A stretch of 64,000 bases of DNA, from positions 248,001-312,000 of the forward strand of contig NZ_JASZYS010000002.1 in NCBI RefSeq assembly GCF_030316845.1, written 5' to 3'. Every line of letters starts with the position of its first letter. The first letter of the stretch is position 1. The notes under the pieces were generated by a model. It saw only the letters and a program-made list of their open reading frames with translations, searched no databases and had not been told where the DNA came from. Source of the DNA: Variovorax davisae (lineage in GTDB: Bacteria > Pseudomonadota > Gammaproteobacteria > Burkholderiales > Burkholderiaceae_C). Shown in pieces: positions 8,255-19,644 of the stretch. A program made the position numbers and the translations under genes.

Positions 8255-9274
8255 ATGAAGAAAATTTTCGCGATGACCGCGGCGGCTGCGCTGCTGGGCG
8301 CCACCGGCGCCGCCTCGGCCCAGACCGTCAACGTCATCTGCTCGGTGCAGGCCGAATGGTGCAACATGATTGCGACGGTCTACGCGCGCACCACCGGCGT
8401 CAAGCTCAACATGTCGCTCAAGGGCTCGGGCGAGGCGCTGGCGCAGCTGATCGCCGAAAAGGAGAACCCCAAGACCGACGTCTGGTTCGGCGGCACCGGC
8501 GACCCGCATCTGCAGGCGGCCGAATCGGGCCTGACGCTCGAATACAAGTCGCCCAGCCTGCCGCAGCTCTATCCGTGGGCCCAGCAGCAGGCCCAGCAGT
8601 CGGGCTGGAAGACGGTCGGCATCTACTCCGGGCCGCTGGGCTTCGGCTACAACACCGAACTGCTCGCGAAGAAGAAGCTGGCCGTGCCGCGCAGCTGGGC
8701 CGACCTGCTCAAGCCCGAGTACAAGGGCGACATCCAGGTGGCCAACCCGGCCTCCAGCGGCACCGCCTACACGATGATCGCGACCCTGGTCCAGCTGATG
8801 GGCGAGGACAAGGCCTTCGAGTATCTCAAGGGCCTGCACAAGAACGTGGGCCAGTACACGCGCTCGGGCACCGGCCCGATCAAGGCGGTGGCGCGCGGCG
8901 AGACCGCGGTGTCGATCAGCTTCGTCCACGATGCGCCGCAGGAGCGGATGCAGGGCTTTCCGGTCGAGACCGTGACGCCGTCCGAAGGCACGGGCGCCGA
9001 GATCGGCTCGATGAGCATCATCAAGGGCGCGCGCAACCTGGCCGAGGCCAAGAAGTTCTACGAATGGGCGCTGACGCCGCAGGCCCAGACCTTCGGCGCC
9101 GCGGCCAAGCAGTTCCAGCTGCCGTCGAACAAGGCAACGCCGGTCGATGGCAACGTGCCGGACTTCAAGAAGATCAAGATGATCGACTACGACTACGCCA
9201 AGTACGGCGCCAGCGGCGAACGCAAACGCCTGATCGCGCGCTGGGAGAAGGACGTCAACTCGCTGCCGCGCTGA
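8255..9274 (+). CDS. Periplasmic binding protein of AfuA/FbpA-like ABC transporter; probable sugar-phosphate binder
   Basis: A 339-residue solute-binding protein with a signal peptide (cleavage near 'ASAQ', residue 22-23). Relatives are often annotated as ferric-iron binders, but the tandem tyrosines of FbpA-type iron sites are absent: the corresponding region reads 'GQYTRSGTG'. It has 'HD' at 225-226 and Glu at 249. As I recall, AfuA of Actinobacillus uses His-Asp and a Glu 24 residues after the His to hold hexose phosphates, and the spacing here is the same. With zwf, tal and pgi around it, a phosphorylated sugar is the best guess; iron or phosphonate remain possible. Confidence 0.8.
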   Translation: MKKIFAMTAAAALLGATGAASAQTVNVICSVQAEWCNMIATVYARTTGVKLNMSLKGSGEALAQLIAEKENPKTDVWFGGTGDPHLQAAESGLTLEYKSPSLPQLYPWAQQQAQQSGWKTVGIYSGPLGFGYNTELLAKKKLAVPRSWADLLKPEYKGDIQVANPASSGTAYTMIATLVQLMGEDKAFEYLKGLHKNVGQYTRSGTGPIKAVARGETAVSISFVHDAPQERMQGFPVETVTPSEGTGAEIGSMSIIKGARNLAEAKKFYEWALTPQAQTFGAAAKQFQLPSNKATPVDGNVPDFKKIKMIDYDYAKYGASGERKRLIARWEKDVNSLPR

Positions 9275-9278
9275 GAGC

Positions 9279-11489
9279 ATGTCTTCCCGGCGCCCCAATG
9301 CCCCGGTCTGGACCTGCATCGCGGCGGGGCTGCTGGCCTACCTCGTGCTGCCTTGGTATGCGATCCAGGACACCAGCTGGTGGGAGGCGCTGCCGCAGGT
9401 CTTCGGTTCCGCCGAAGGCGCCAACGGCGTCATGCAGGCACTGCTGCAGGACCGCAGCTGGCTCTGGATCGGGTTGTTCGGGCTGGCGATCTGCGTGCTG
9501 GGAGGCCTGTTGCCCGCCGGCCGCGGCCAGGGCCGGCTGCTGCTGGTGGGCGGCGCGGTCGGCGCGATCGGCCTGGCGCTCAGCGCCTTCCTGATCGGCG
9601 CCCGCGGCTGGAACCTGCCGGTTCTCAATGCCCAGCTCGGCGAGCTGCCGGTCAACCAGTTCGGCATCGGCGCCGGCGGCTTCATCGCGCTCTCGGCACT
9701 GATCCTGCTCGCCGCCTTCGGGCTGGCGCGGCTCGGCTTCTTCAAGGGCGACCTGTTCGTCTCCGGCGCGGTGGTCGGCTGCGGCGTGCTGATGGCGCTG
9801 TTCATCGCCTACCCGGTGAGCAAGGCGCTGGCCGGCGCCTTCCTGGACGAGGACGGCCGCGCGTCCTTCGCGGCCTTCGTGGCGCGCATCGGCACCGAGC
9901 GGGTCTGGGGCCTGGGCTGCCTGGCCGGCGGCGTGCGCTGCGGCGTGGCCTGGAACACGCTGGTGCTGGCCTTGCTGACGGCCGCCGGCACCACCTTCCT
10001 CGGCACGCTGATGGCGCTGATGGCCGAGCGCGGCAGCCGGCGCTGGCAGGGGCCGCTGCGGGTGCTGGCGCTGCTGCCGATCATCACGCCGCCGTTCGTG
10101 GTCGGGCTCGGCCTGATCCTGCTGTTCGGGCGCGCCGGCGTCGTCAACCAGCTGCTCGAGAGCGCCTTCGGCATCGAGCCCACGCGCTGGTTCTACGGCA
10201 TGCCGGGCGTGCTGGTGGCGCAGCTGTTCGCCTTCACGCCGATCGCCTTCATGATCATGCGCGGCGTGGTGCAGGGCGTCGCGCCCAGCCTCGAGGAGGC
10301 GGCGCAGATGCTGCGCGCCGACCGCCGCCGCACCTTCTTCACCGTCACCCTGCCGCTGCTCAAGCCCGGGCTCGCCAACGCCTTCCTGGTCGGCTTCATC
10401 GAGAGCATCGCGGACTTCGGCAATCCGGTGGTGGTGGGCGGCCAGTTCTCGGTGCTGTCGACCGACATCTTCTTCGCCATCGTCGGCGCCCAGTACGACC
10501 AGGGCCGCGCCGCCTCGCTGGCCTGGGTGCTGACGCTGTTCGCGCTCGGGGTGTTCGCGCTCCAGCGCGCCGTGCTCGGCAAGCAGAACTACACCACGGT
10601 CAGCGGCAAGGGCGACGCCGGCATCGCGATGGCGCTGCCCGCCGGCGTGCGCCGCACCATCTACGGCATCGCGCTGCCATGGATCGCCTTCACGGTGGTG
10701 GTCTACCTGTTCGCCTTCGCGGGCGGCTTCGTCCAGACCTGGGGCCGCGACTACACCTTCACGCTGAACCATTTCAAGACCGCGTTCGCGCTCGAATGGG
10801 GGCAGTTCGGCATCGTCTGGGCCGGCACGGCGTGGAATTCGCTGATCACCACGGTCAAGCTCGCCGGCATCTCGGCGCCGCTGACCGCGGGGCTCGGCCT
10901 GCTGATCGCCTGGCTGCTGGCGCGCAACGAGTTCAAGGGGCAGGGCGCATTCGAGTTCGCGGCCCTGCTGGCCTTCGCGATTCCCGGCACGGTGCTCGGC
11001 GTGAGCTACATCCTGGCCTTCAATGTGCCGCCGCTGGAGCTCACCGGAACCGGCCTGATCATCGTGCTGTGCTTCATGTTCCGGAACCTGCCGGTCGGCG
11101 TGCGCGCGGGCACGGCGGCCTTCAAGCAGCTCGACCGCTCGCTCGACGAGGCCTCGCTGATGCTGCGGGCCTCGACCTCGCAGACGCTGTTCAAGGTGGT
11201 GCTGCCGCTGCTGAAGCCGGCCCTGGTGGCGGCGCTGGTCTACAGCTTCGTGCGGGCGATGACCACGGTCAGCGCGGTGATCTTCCTGGTCACGGCCGAG
11301 AACGAGCTGGCGACCACCTACATCATCGGCCGGGTCGGCAACGGCGACTACGGCATCGCGCTGGCCTACTGCACCGTGCTGATGATCCTGATGTCGGTCG
11401 CGATCGCGGCGGTGCAACTGCTGGTCGGCGAGCGCAAGCTGGGGCGGCGCAGGCAGGGCGTGCCGAGCATCGCGGTCGCCGCCCATTGA
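9279..11489 (+). CDS. ABC transporter permease, fused two-domain AfuB/FbpB type
   Basis: A 736-residue inner-membrane protein with two permease halves in one chain, as in FbpB/AfuB. The first half is preceded by extra N-terminal helices and carries an EAA loop near 'SLEEAAQMLRADRRRTFFTV'. The second half has the matching loop near 'SLDEASLMLRASTSQTLFKV'. Both lie before 'LPLLKP', the classical duplicated motif. It starts 4 bp after the binding-protein stop and 13 bp before the ATPase ATG, so the three form one operon. A single protein replaces the usual permease heterodimer. Confidence 0.93.
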   Translation: MSSRRPNAPVWTCIAAGLLAYLVLPWYAIQDTSWWEALPQVFGSAEGANGVMQALLQDRSWLWIGLFGLAICVLGGLLPAGRGQGRLLLVGGAVGAIGLALSAFLIGARGWNLPVLNAQLGELPVNQFGIGAGGFIALSALILLAAFGLARLGFFKGDLFVSGAVVGCGVLMALFIAYPVSKALAGAFLDEDGRASFAAFVARIGTERVWGLGCLAGGVRCGVAWNTLVLALLTAAGTTFLGTLMALMAERGSRRWQGPLRVLALLPIITPPFVVGLGLILLFGRAGVVNQLLESAFGIEPTRWFYGMPGVLVAQLFAFTPIAFMIMRGVVQGVAPSLEEAAQMLRADRRRTFFTVTLPLLKPGLANAFLVGFIESIADFGNPVVVGGQFSVLSTDIFFAIVGAQYDQGRAASLAWVLTLFALGVFALQRAVLGKQNYTTVSGKGDAGIAMALPAGVRRTIYGIALPWIAFTVVVYLFAFAGGFVQTWGRDYTFTLNHFKTAFALEWGQFGIVWAGTAWNSLITTVKLAGISAPLTAGLGLLIAWLLARNEFKGQGAFEFAALLAFAIPGTVLGVSYILAFNVPPLELTGTGLIIVLCFMFRNLPVGVRAGTAAFKQLDRSLDEASLMLRASTSQTLFKVVLPLLKPALVAALVYSFVRAMTTVSAVIFLVTAENELATTYIIGRVGNGDYGIALAYCTVLMILMSVAIAAVQLLVGERKLGRRRQGVPSIAVAAH

Positions 11490-11502
11490 ACACGGAGCAC
11501 AC

Positions 11503-12545
<1,043 letters not shown>

Positions 12546-12549
<4 letters not shown>

Positions 12550-13208
12550 ATGTCGTTTTTGATCTCGGAGCCGTGCTCCTCACCTGGGAGCCCGTCGCCC
12601 TTGTCCAGAACCAGCTGGCGCCCCACGCGCCCACCGCCGAGGCCGCGCATGCGCTGGCGCGCCAGATGTTCCATCACGAGGATTGGCTGGGCTTCGACCG
12701 CGGCACCCACAGCCTGGACGATGCCATCGGCCGCATGGCGCTGCGGCTGGCGCTGCCGGCCGACCGCCTGAGCGAAGTGCTGGCGCCCATGGGCGAGCGG
12801 CTGGAGCCGATCGCCGTCACGGTCGAACTGCTGGCGGGCCTGCGGGCGCGTCGCGACGCCGGCGAGGACCTGCGGCTGTACTACCTGTCGAACATGCCGT
12901 CGCCCTACGCCCGGGTGCTGGAGTACCGGCATCCCTTCTTCCAATGGTTCGACGGCGGCATCTTCTCGGGCGACGTCCAGATGATCAAGCCGCAGCGCGA
13001 GATCTATGAGCTGCTCGCCGCGCAGTACCGCCTCGCGGCCGGGCACACCGTCTTCATCGACGACTCGCTGGCCAATGTATTGGCGGCGCGCGAACTCGGT
13101 TGGCAGGCCATCCACTGCGAGCGGCCCGCCGCCTTGCCGGCGCAACTGGCCGGCTACCTGCCGGTCAGCTCGACCTTGTCGACGTCGAAGCCCAGCGTGC
13201 GGGCGTAG
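12546..13208 (+). CDS. HAD-superfamily phosphatase, YihX-like (candidate sugar-1-phosphatase)
   Basis: A 220-residue haloacid dehalogenase-like hydrolase. Motif I is 'VVFDLGAVL': the first Asp is the nucleophile and the usual second Asp is replaced by Gly, exactly as in E. coli YihX, an alpha-glucose-1-phosphate phosphatase. Motif II is 'YLSNMPSPYA', motif III a Lys in 'MIKPQREIY', motif IV 'FIDDSLANVLAA'. It is translationally coupled to the importer ATPase, which suggests that it acts on an imported or derived sugar phosphate. The 3' end overlaps the convergent lipocalin gene by 55 bp. The substrate is inferred. Confidence 0.85.
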
Positions 13209-13822
13209 TCCAGTTCGGCCTGCAGCGCGGCGTCGTCGAGCCGCGGCGCCCGCGACAGCACCCAGAGGTACCTGCGGTTCGGCGTGCCGACCAGCGCCAC
13301 CTGGTAGTCGCGGTCGAGCTTGAGGATCCAGTAGTCGCCCCAGACCAGCGGCAGCCAGCCGAGCCACTCGGGCGCGAAGCGAACTTCGAGGCGGCCGGCG
13401 CCCGGTTGGCCGGCGACCGGCACGGCGCGCGCCGATCCCACGGATTCGTCGAAGCTGCCGTCGGCCAGGATGCAGCGGTTGCGCACCTCGACGCTGCCGT
13501 CCTCCAGCGGCGTGTACTCGGCCGAGACGGCGCCGGTACATTGTTTCTGGAACCGGTTGGGCAGCCGCGCCTGCTCGTGCCACAGCCCGGCATAGCGCTT
13601 GAGGTCGACCGGCGCCACCACCTGCAGCGGTGCGCGCATCAGGGGCGCGCCATCGGCCGGGCCGGCGAGGGGCTGGGCCCGCGCCGTGCGGGAACCGGAG
13701 AGGGCCAGCAGGGTCAGGGCGCCGCCGACGCAGAAGGCCGTCGCAAGGGTTCCGATCGAGGCGCTGTGGACGCGGTCGTCGAAGGCGGCGGGCGGCGTTG
13801 CACGGGGCGGGCGGTAGGGCAT
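13154..13822 (-). CDS. Lipocalin family protein (Blc-like)
   Basis: A 222-residue protein with a lipocalin barrel that would bind a small lipophilic ligand in the envelope. The conserved first-strand signature is '[16 protein letters not shown]', followed by Blc-type features 'VRNRC' and '[18 protein letters not shown]', with a helical C-terminus. A hydrophobic segment at about residues 22-45 serves as signal or anchor; I see no lipobox Cys there, unlike E. coli Blc. GGAG lies 7 nt upstream of the ATG. It is convergent with, and overlaps, the HAD gene, and divergent from tal. Confidence 0.87.
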   Translation of the reverse strand: MPYRPPRATPPAAFDDRVHSASIGTLATAFCVGGALTLLALSGSRTARAQPLAGPADGAPLMRAPLQVVAPVDLKRYAGLWHEQARLPNRFQKQCTGAVSAEYTPLEDGSVEVRNRCILADGSFDESVGSARAVPVAGQPGAGRLEVRFAPEWLGWLPLVWGDYWILKLDRDYQVALVGTPNRRYLWVLSRAPRLDDAALQAELDYARTLGFDVDKVELTGR

Positions 13823-13907
13823 GGGATTTCTCCGGGAAAGCGATCAATCGAATGGCGAGCCTAGCGGGCGTCAAGCGGGCGCCGCGTCAGTCACGGACCA
13901 CACGCCA

Positions 13908-13929
13908 TGTAGTGCTGCGGCGGGATAAT
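13908..13929 (+). promoter_or_regulatory. tal promoter -10 with TGTAGT half-site; leaderless start
   Basis: GATAAT (13924-13929) ends 6 nt before the tal ATG at 13936, so transcription would begin at or next to the start codon; there is no Shine-Dalgarno sequence in the gap. TGTAGT (13908-13913), the same hexamer as the outer repeat upstream of zwf, lies between the -10 and the expected -35 position, where a regulator would interfere with polymerase. The -35 itself is poor. Confidence 0.45.
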
Positions 13930-13935
13930 GGCCGC

Positions 13936-14883
13936 ATGAACCAACTCGATGCCCTCCGCCAATGGACCACCGTGGTCGCAGACACCGGTGATTTCCGCCA
14001 GCTCGCCCAGTTCAAGCCGCAGGACGCGACCACCAATCCGTCGCTGATCCTGAAGGCGGTCCAGAAGGCCGATTACCGTCCCCTGTTGGACGAGGTGGTC
14101 AAGAAGCACAAGGGGAAACCGATCGACGAGGTCATCGACCGCCTGCTGGTGCGCTTCGGCACCGAGATCCTGTCGATCATCCCGGGCCGGGTGTCGACCG
14201 AGGTCGATGCGCGCCTGAGCTTCGACACCCAGGCGACCATCGACCGGGCCGAGCGCATCGTCGCGCTCTATCGGGCCGAGGGCGTCGATGTCGCCAAGCG
14301 CCTGCTGATCAAGATCGCCTCGACCTGGGAAGGCATCGAGGCGGCGCGCCAGCTCGAGCAGAAGGGCATCCACTGCAACCTGACGCTGCTGTTCTCCTTC
14401 GCCCAGGCAGTGGCCTGCGGGGCCGCCCGGGTGCAGCTGATCTCGCCCTTCGTCGGCCGCATCTACGACTGGCACAAGAAGTCGCAGGCCAGTCAGTGGA
14501 ACGAGGCCGCCAATGCGGGGGCCAACGACCCGGGCGTCCAATCGGTGCGCCAGATCTTCGACTACTACAAGAAGAACGACATCGCGACCGAGGTGATGGG
14601 CGCCAGCTTCCGCAACGTCGGCCAGATCGCCGCGCTGGCCGGCTGCGACCTGCTGACCATCAGCCCCGAACTGCTGGCCGAGCTGGCCGCCAGCGAGGCC
14701 CCGCTCGCCCACGCGCTCGACGCCGAGGCGGCCCAGCGCCTGGAGATCCCGAAGGTGTCGCTCGACCAGGCCGGGTTTCGCTTCGCGCTGAACGAGGACG
14801 CCATGGCCACCGAGAAGCTGGCCGAAGGCATCCGCGCCTTCGCCGCCGACGCGGTGAAGCTCGAAAAGCTGATGGAGGCGTGA
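13936..14883 (+). CDS. tal: Transaldolase
   Basis: A 315-residue TalB-type enzyme of the non-oxidative pentose-phosphate pathway; it moves a dihydroxyacetone unit between sedoheptulose-7-P and glyceraldehyde-3-P to give fructose-6-P and erythrose-4-P. Visible signatures are '[10 protein letters not shown]' (residues 30-39) and '[11 protein letters not shown]', with Lys126 as the Schiff-base lysine. I took the ATG at 13936, which gives the normal family length; longer in-frame starts run through the upstream promoter region. Its stop overlaps the pgi start (TGATG), so tal and pgi are co-translated. Confidence 0.96.
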   Translation: MNQLDALRQWTTVVADTGDFRQLAQFKPQDATTNPSLILKAVQKADYRPLLDEVVKKHKGKPIDEVIDRLLVRFGTEILSIIPGRVSTEVDARLSFDTQATIDRAERIVALYRAEGVDVAKRLLIKIASTWEGIEAARQLEQKGIHCNLTLLFSFAQAVACGAARVQLISPFVGRIYDWHKKSQASQWNEAANAGANDPGVQSVRQIFDYYKKNDIATEVMGASFRNVGQIAALAGCDLLTISPELLAELAASEAPLAHALDAEAAQRLEIPKVSLDQAGFRFALNEDAMATEKLAEGIRAFAADAVKLEKLMEA

Positions 14884-16439
14884 TGACCCGCATTCGCTGC
14901 GACGGCACGGCGGCCTGGGCCGCGCTCCAGAAGCATTACGACAGCATCGGCCTGGGCTTCGACATCCGCCAGGCCTTCGCCGGCGATCCGGGGCGTTTCG
15001 CGGCGTTGAGCCAGTCGGCACCGCACGTCTTCGCCGACTTGTCGAAGAACCTGCTCGATGCGCGCACCGAGCAGTTGCTGCTCGACGTGGCGCGCGAAAC
15101 CGGTCTGGAGGCGCACCGCGACGCGATGTTCGCGGGCCGCCACATCAACGCGACCGAAGACCGCGCGGTGCTCCATACCTTGCTGCGCCGCCCGGCCTCC
15201 GCGCCGGTGGCCGGCGACCTGGCCGGGGCCTTCGGCGACGTCCAGGCCACGTTGGACGCGATGCTCGCCTACGCCGAGAAGGTGCGCTCGGACTCGACCA
15301 TCACCGACGTCGTCAACATCGGCATCGGCGGCTCCGACCTCGGGCCGCAGATGGCGGTGCTGGCGCTCGACCAGTTCGTCGCGCCGGGCAAGCGCTTTCA
15401 TTTCGTCTCGAACGTCGACGGCCACGAGCTGGCTGGGATCCTGCGCGGGCTGGCGCCCGAGCACACGCTGTTCCTGATCGCCTCGAAGACCTTCACCACC
15501 GCCGAGACCATGGCCAACGCCCAGTCGGCCAAGCGCTGGTTCGAGCAATCGGGCGGCGTCGACATCGCGCGCCACTTCGCGGCGCTCACCACCAACGTCG
15601 CGGCCGCGAAGGCCTTCGGCATCGACACCACCTTCGGCTTCTGGGACTGGGTCGGCGGCCGCTATTCGATGTGGTCGGCGATCGGCCTGCCGATCGCGCT
15701 GGCCATCGGTGCCGACGGCTTCCGCGGCCTGCTGGCCGGCGCCCATGCGATGGACGAGCATTTCCGCACCGCCCCGCTGGCGCAGAACCTGCCGGTGCGG
15801 CTCGGCCTGCTCGACGTCTGGTATCGCAATTTCCACCGTTTCACGACCCGCAGCATCGCGCCCTACCACAGCGCGCTGAAGCGCCTGCCGGCCTACTTGC
15901 AGCAGCTCGAGATGGAAAGCAACGGCAAGCAGGTCGACATGGCCGGCCAGCTGCTCACCTTCGGCACCTCGCCGGTGCTGTGGGGCGAGCCCGGCACCAA
16001 CGGGCAGCATGCGTATTTCCAGATGCTGCACCAGGGCACCGACGTGACGCCGCTCGAATTCATCGCGGTGCGCGACGCGGCGCACGATCTGCCCGGCCAT
16101 CATTCCAAGCTGCTGGCCAATGCGCTGGCGCAGGCGCAGGCGCTCATGCTCGGCCAGCGCGACGCCGGCGGCCACAAGAATTTTCCCGGCAACCGGCCGA
16201 GCACCTTCTTCGTCTTCGAGCAGCTGACGCCGGAGTCGCTCGGCGCCTTCCTGGCCCTCTACGAGCACCGGGTGTTCACCAGCGGCGCGCTCTGGGGCAT
16301 CAACAGCTTCGACCAGTGGGGCGTCGAGCTCGGCAAGGTGCTGGCGCGGGACATCGAGCCGCGGCTGGCGTCGGGCGACGCGGCGGGGCTGGACGCTTCC
16401 ACGGCCGGCCTGCTGGCGCGGCTTCGCCCGCGCGCCTAG
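14883..16439 (+). CDS. pgi: Glucose-6-phosphate isomerase
   Basis: A 518-residue cytosolic isomerase that interconverts glucose-6-P and fructose-6-P. Family landmarks are 'NIGIGGSDLGP', 'FLIASKTFTTAETM', 'GGRYSMWSAIGLP' and 'QLEMESNGKQVD', with the catalytic Glu region 'WGEPGTNGQHAYFQ' and the C-terminal catalytic Lys in 'FDQWGVELGK'. It is somewhat shorter than the E. coli enzyme (549), which is common in this order. The ATG overlaps the tal stop by one base. With tal it links the pentose-phosphate pool to hexose phosphates. Confidence 0.97.
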   Translation: MTRIRCDGTAAWAALQKHYDSIGLGFDIRQAFAGDPGRFAALSQSAPHVFADLSKNLLDARTEQLLLDVARETGLEAHRDAMFAGRHINATEDRAVLHTLLRRPASAPVAGDLAGAFGDVQATLDAMLAYAEKVRSDSTITDVVNIGIGGSDLGPQMAVLALDQFVAPGKRFHFVSNVDGHELAGILRGLAPEHTLFLIASKTFTTAETMANAQSAKRWFEQSGGVDIARHFAALTTNVAAAKAFGIDTTFGFWDWVGGRYSMWSAIGLPIALAIGADGFRGLLAGAHAMDEHFRTAPLAQNLPVRLGLLDVWYRNFHRFTTRSIAPYHSALKRLPAYLQQLEMESNGKQVDMAGQLLTFGTSPVLWGEPGTNGQHAYFQMLHQGTDVTPLEFIAVRDAAHDLPGHHSKLLANALAQAQALMLGQRDAGGHKNFPGNRPSTFFVFEQLTPESLGAFLALYEHRVFTSGALWGINSFDQWGVELGKVLARDIEPRLASGDAAGLDASTAGLLARLRPRA

Positions 16440-16532
16440 CCGCGTCCTTGGCTTTCGTCATCATCGGCGGCGGCCTGCTCGATATGATGGTCCCGGGGTT
16501 GTCCCGTGGGAAAACATCAAGAGGAGTTGCGC

Positions 16533-16883
16533 ATGAACTTTCAACAGGCGGTCCAGACCTGCTTTCGCAAGTACGTCGAGTTCTCCGGCCGGGCGACCCG
16601 GCCCGAATACTGGTGGTTCATCCTGGCCTATGTCATCTCGGCCTTCGTGGCGGGCTTCATCCACGAGTTCCTGTACTACCTGGTGGTGCTGGCGTTCCTG
16701 CTGCCCCTGCTGGCGGTCGGCGCGCGGCGCCTGCATGACGTGGGCCGCAGCGCCTGGTTCCTGCTGCTCGGGCTGGTGCCGGTGATCGGCACCCTGGTGC
16801 TGCTCTACTTCATGGTCCAGCCCAGCCAGGCCGAGTCGAACGCCTACGGGCCGCCGTCCGGCGCCATGCCCGCCGGCATCTGA
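16533..16883 (+). CDS. DUF805 family inner-membrane protein
   Basis: A 116-residue membrane protein with an N-terminal 'RYVEFSGRATRPEYW'-like motif (here 'KYVEFSGRATRPEYWWF') characteristic of DUF805, then about three membrane segments and 'ARRLHDVGRSAWF', the second family motif. The molecular function is not known. I chose the ATG at 16533, preceded by GAGGAG with 6 nt spacing, over a GTG at 16506. A TATGAT -10-like box lies at 16483-16488, downstream of pgi, so it may have its own promoter. It ends before a shared bidirectional terminator. Confidence 0.88.
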   Translation: MNFQQAVQTCFRKYVEFSGRATRPEYWWFILAYVISAFVAGFIHEFLYYLVVLAFLLPLLAVGARRLHDVGRSAWFLLLGLVPVIGTLVLLYFMVQPSQAESNAYGPPSGAMPAGI

Positions 16884-16904
16884 AGCCGCGCCAGCGCCGG
16901 AACG

Positions 16905-16940
16905 AAAAAAAGCCCCGCAGCGCGAGCTGCGGGGCTTTTT
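16905..16940. terminator. Bidirectional rho-independent terminator between DUF805 gene and groL
   Basis: AGCCCCGCAG (16911-16920) and CTGCGGGGCT (16927-16936) form a perfect 10-bp stem with a 6-nt loop. A run of A precedes it and a run of T follows, so it works for both convergent genes. Confidence 0.92.
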
Positions 16941-16965
16941 GGATTGGCTTGGCGCCGGGGGGCGA

Positions 16966-18666
<1,701 letters not shown>

Positions 18667-18957
18667 TTACTTCTCGACGACCGCGAACAGGTCGTCTTCC
18701 TTCATGACCAGCAGTTCGTCGCCATCGACCTTAACGGTCTGGCCGCTGTACTTGCCGAACAGGACGCGGTCGCCGACCTTGATGTTCAGTGCGATCAGGT
18801 CGCCCTTGTCGTTCTTCTTGCCAGGACCGACAGCCAGCACTTCGCCTTGATCGGGCTTTTCGGCGGCGTTGTCGGGGATCACGATGCCCGAGGCGGTCTT
18901 GGTTTCGCTTTCAATGCGCTTGACGATCACGCGATCGTGCAAAGGACGAAGTTTCAT
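18667..18957 (-). CDS. groS: 10-kDa co-chaperonin GroES
   Basis: A 96-residue co-chaperonin that caps the GroEL ring. It starts '[14 protein letters not shown]', carries the mobile-loop region '[19 protein letters not shown]' and ends with the '[18 protein letters not shown]' strand typical of proteobacterial GroES. I placed the start at 18957; an open frame continues 20 codons upstream, but those residues do not belong to the family. AGGAG lies just upstream (minus strand). It is the first gene of the groESL operon, with CIRCE about 80 bp upstream. Confidence 0.98.
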   Translation of the reverse strand: MKLRPLHDRVIVKRIESETKTASGIVIPDNAAEKPDQGEVLAVGPGKKNDKGDLIALNIKVGDRVLFGKYSGQTVKVDGDELLVMKEDDLFAVVEK

Positions 18958-19038
18958 TGCTTGCATCTCCTGATGGGAACGGGGTTGGGTCGGGCGTCGG
19001 CGTTGTGCCGATACCACATCGTTGGGCAGACGGCGCTG

Positions 19039-19065
19039 TTAGCACTCAACTGCAACGAGTGCTAA
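19039..19065 (-). promoter_or_regulatory. CIRCE element (HrcA operator)
   Basis: TTAGCACTC (19039-19047), a 9-nt spacer, then GAGTGCTAA (19057-19065): an exact match to the CIRCE consensus. HrcA binding here represses groESL until heat or misfolded protein removes it. It lies just downstream of the -10, overlapping the transcription start. The hrcA gene is not in this window. Confidence 0.97.
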
Positions 19066-19092
19066 TCATAAGGGTGTTTTGGGCCATTTCAA
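19065..19092 (-). promoter_or_regulatory. groESL promoter (sigma-70 type, with heat-shock-like features)
   Basis: Read on the minus strand, TTGAAA (19092-19087), a 16-bp spacer and TATGAT (19070-19065) make a strong vegetative promoter that runs straight into CIRCE. The same stretch also reads CTTGAAA and, 14 nt on, CTTATGAT, which partly resembles a sigma-32 promoter, so dual control by sigma-32 and HrcA is possible. Confidence 0.75.
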
Positions 19093-19300
19093 GGCGCAGG
19101 GACCGTTTTTGCAGGGGCATCGAGCCGTGCCGGGCTCGGGTATCTCGCGCCGAAAACGAGCCGTCCGCACGCTGGCGTCGAACACTGCAGTCTTGTTCTA
19201 GGGCGAGCACGGGACCGGAAACTTCGCGGCATTGATCCGCGAACGGCAACTGGCGGACCGAACCACCGCCGACGGTGGTCCGGGTTCGCGCCCGGGCGTT

Positions 19301-19549
19301 TCAGCCGCGCGGGGCGCCGGGCCGCAGCAGCGCCGCCAGCCGCGCGACGCCGCCCGTGCCGCTGGCTGCGCGGCCGATGAAGGCGCCCGCCGCGGCGCCG
19401 ATCAGCGCCTTGCCGATCAGCGACCGGCTGCGGCCCGTGGCCATCATCAGCAGCAGGCCGACGCCCAGCACGATCAGGTGCTCGCCCGGCAGGTCGGGCC
19501 GGTTGGCGTCCGCATCCTTGACGGTCTTGACCAGTGAGTCGAGATTCAT
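19301..19549 (-). CDS. Small hypothetical membrane protein
   Basis: An 82-residue protein I do not recognise. It has a polar N-terminus ('MNLDSLVKTVKDADANRPDLP'), one clear hydrophobic segment ('HLIVLGVGLLLMMATG', about residues 24-39) and a second Gly/Ala-rich helix ('LIGKALIGAAAGAFIG', about 44-59) that could be a membrane hairpin, then an Arg/Pro-rich tail. GGAG lies 6 nt upstream of the ATG. It follows pgm by 95 bp on the same strand and precedes the groESL control region. It is probably real given its Shine-Dalgarno and composition; the role is unknown. Confidence 0.6.
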   Translation of the reverse strand: MNLDSLVKTVKDADANRPDLPGEHLIVLGVGLLLMMATGRSRSLIGKALIGAAAGAFIGRAASGTGGVARLAALLRPGAPRG

Positions 19550-19644
19550 GAGGTCTCCGCAACTTTAAAAGCCGTTCATAGCGCGGGCGCCATGGCTTCG
19601 GTGTAGGCGATGGCCGGCGGCTGCATCCTCCGCTTGTCTTGGTT

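Larger units (their letters stand above)
18958..19300. other. Gene-free region upstream of groS
   Basis: About 340 bp without a convincing gene. The left part holds the groESL leader, CIRCE operator and promoter (19039-19092). From about 19093 to 19300, downstream of the small membrane protein gene, I see only short frames with no family character and a modest inverted repeat around CGGACCGAACCACCGCCG; no clear terminator. Confidence 0.6.
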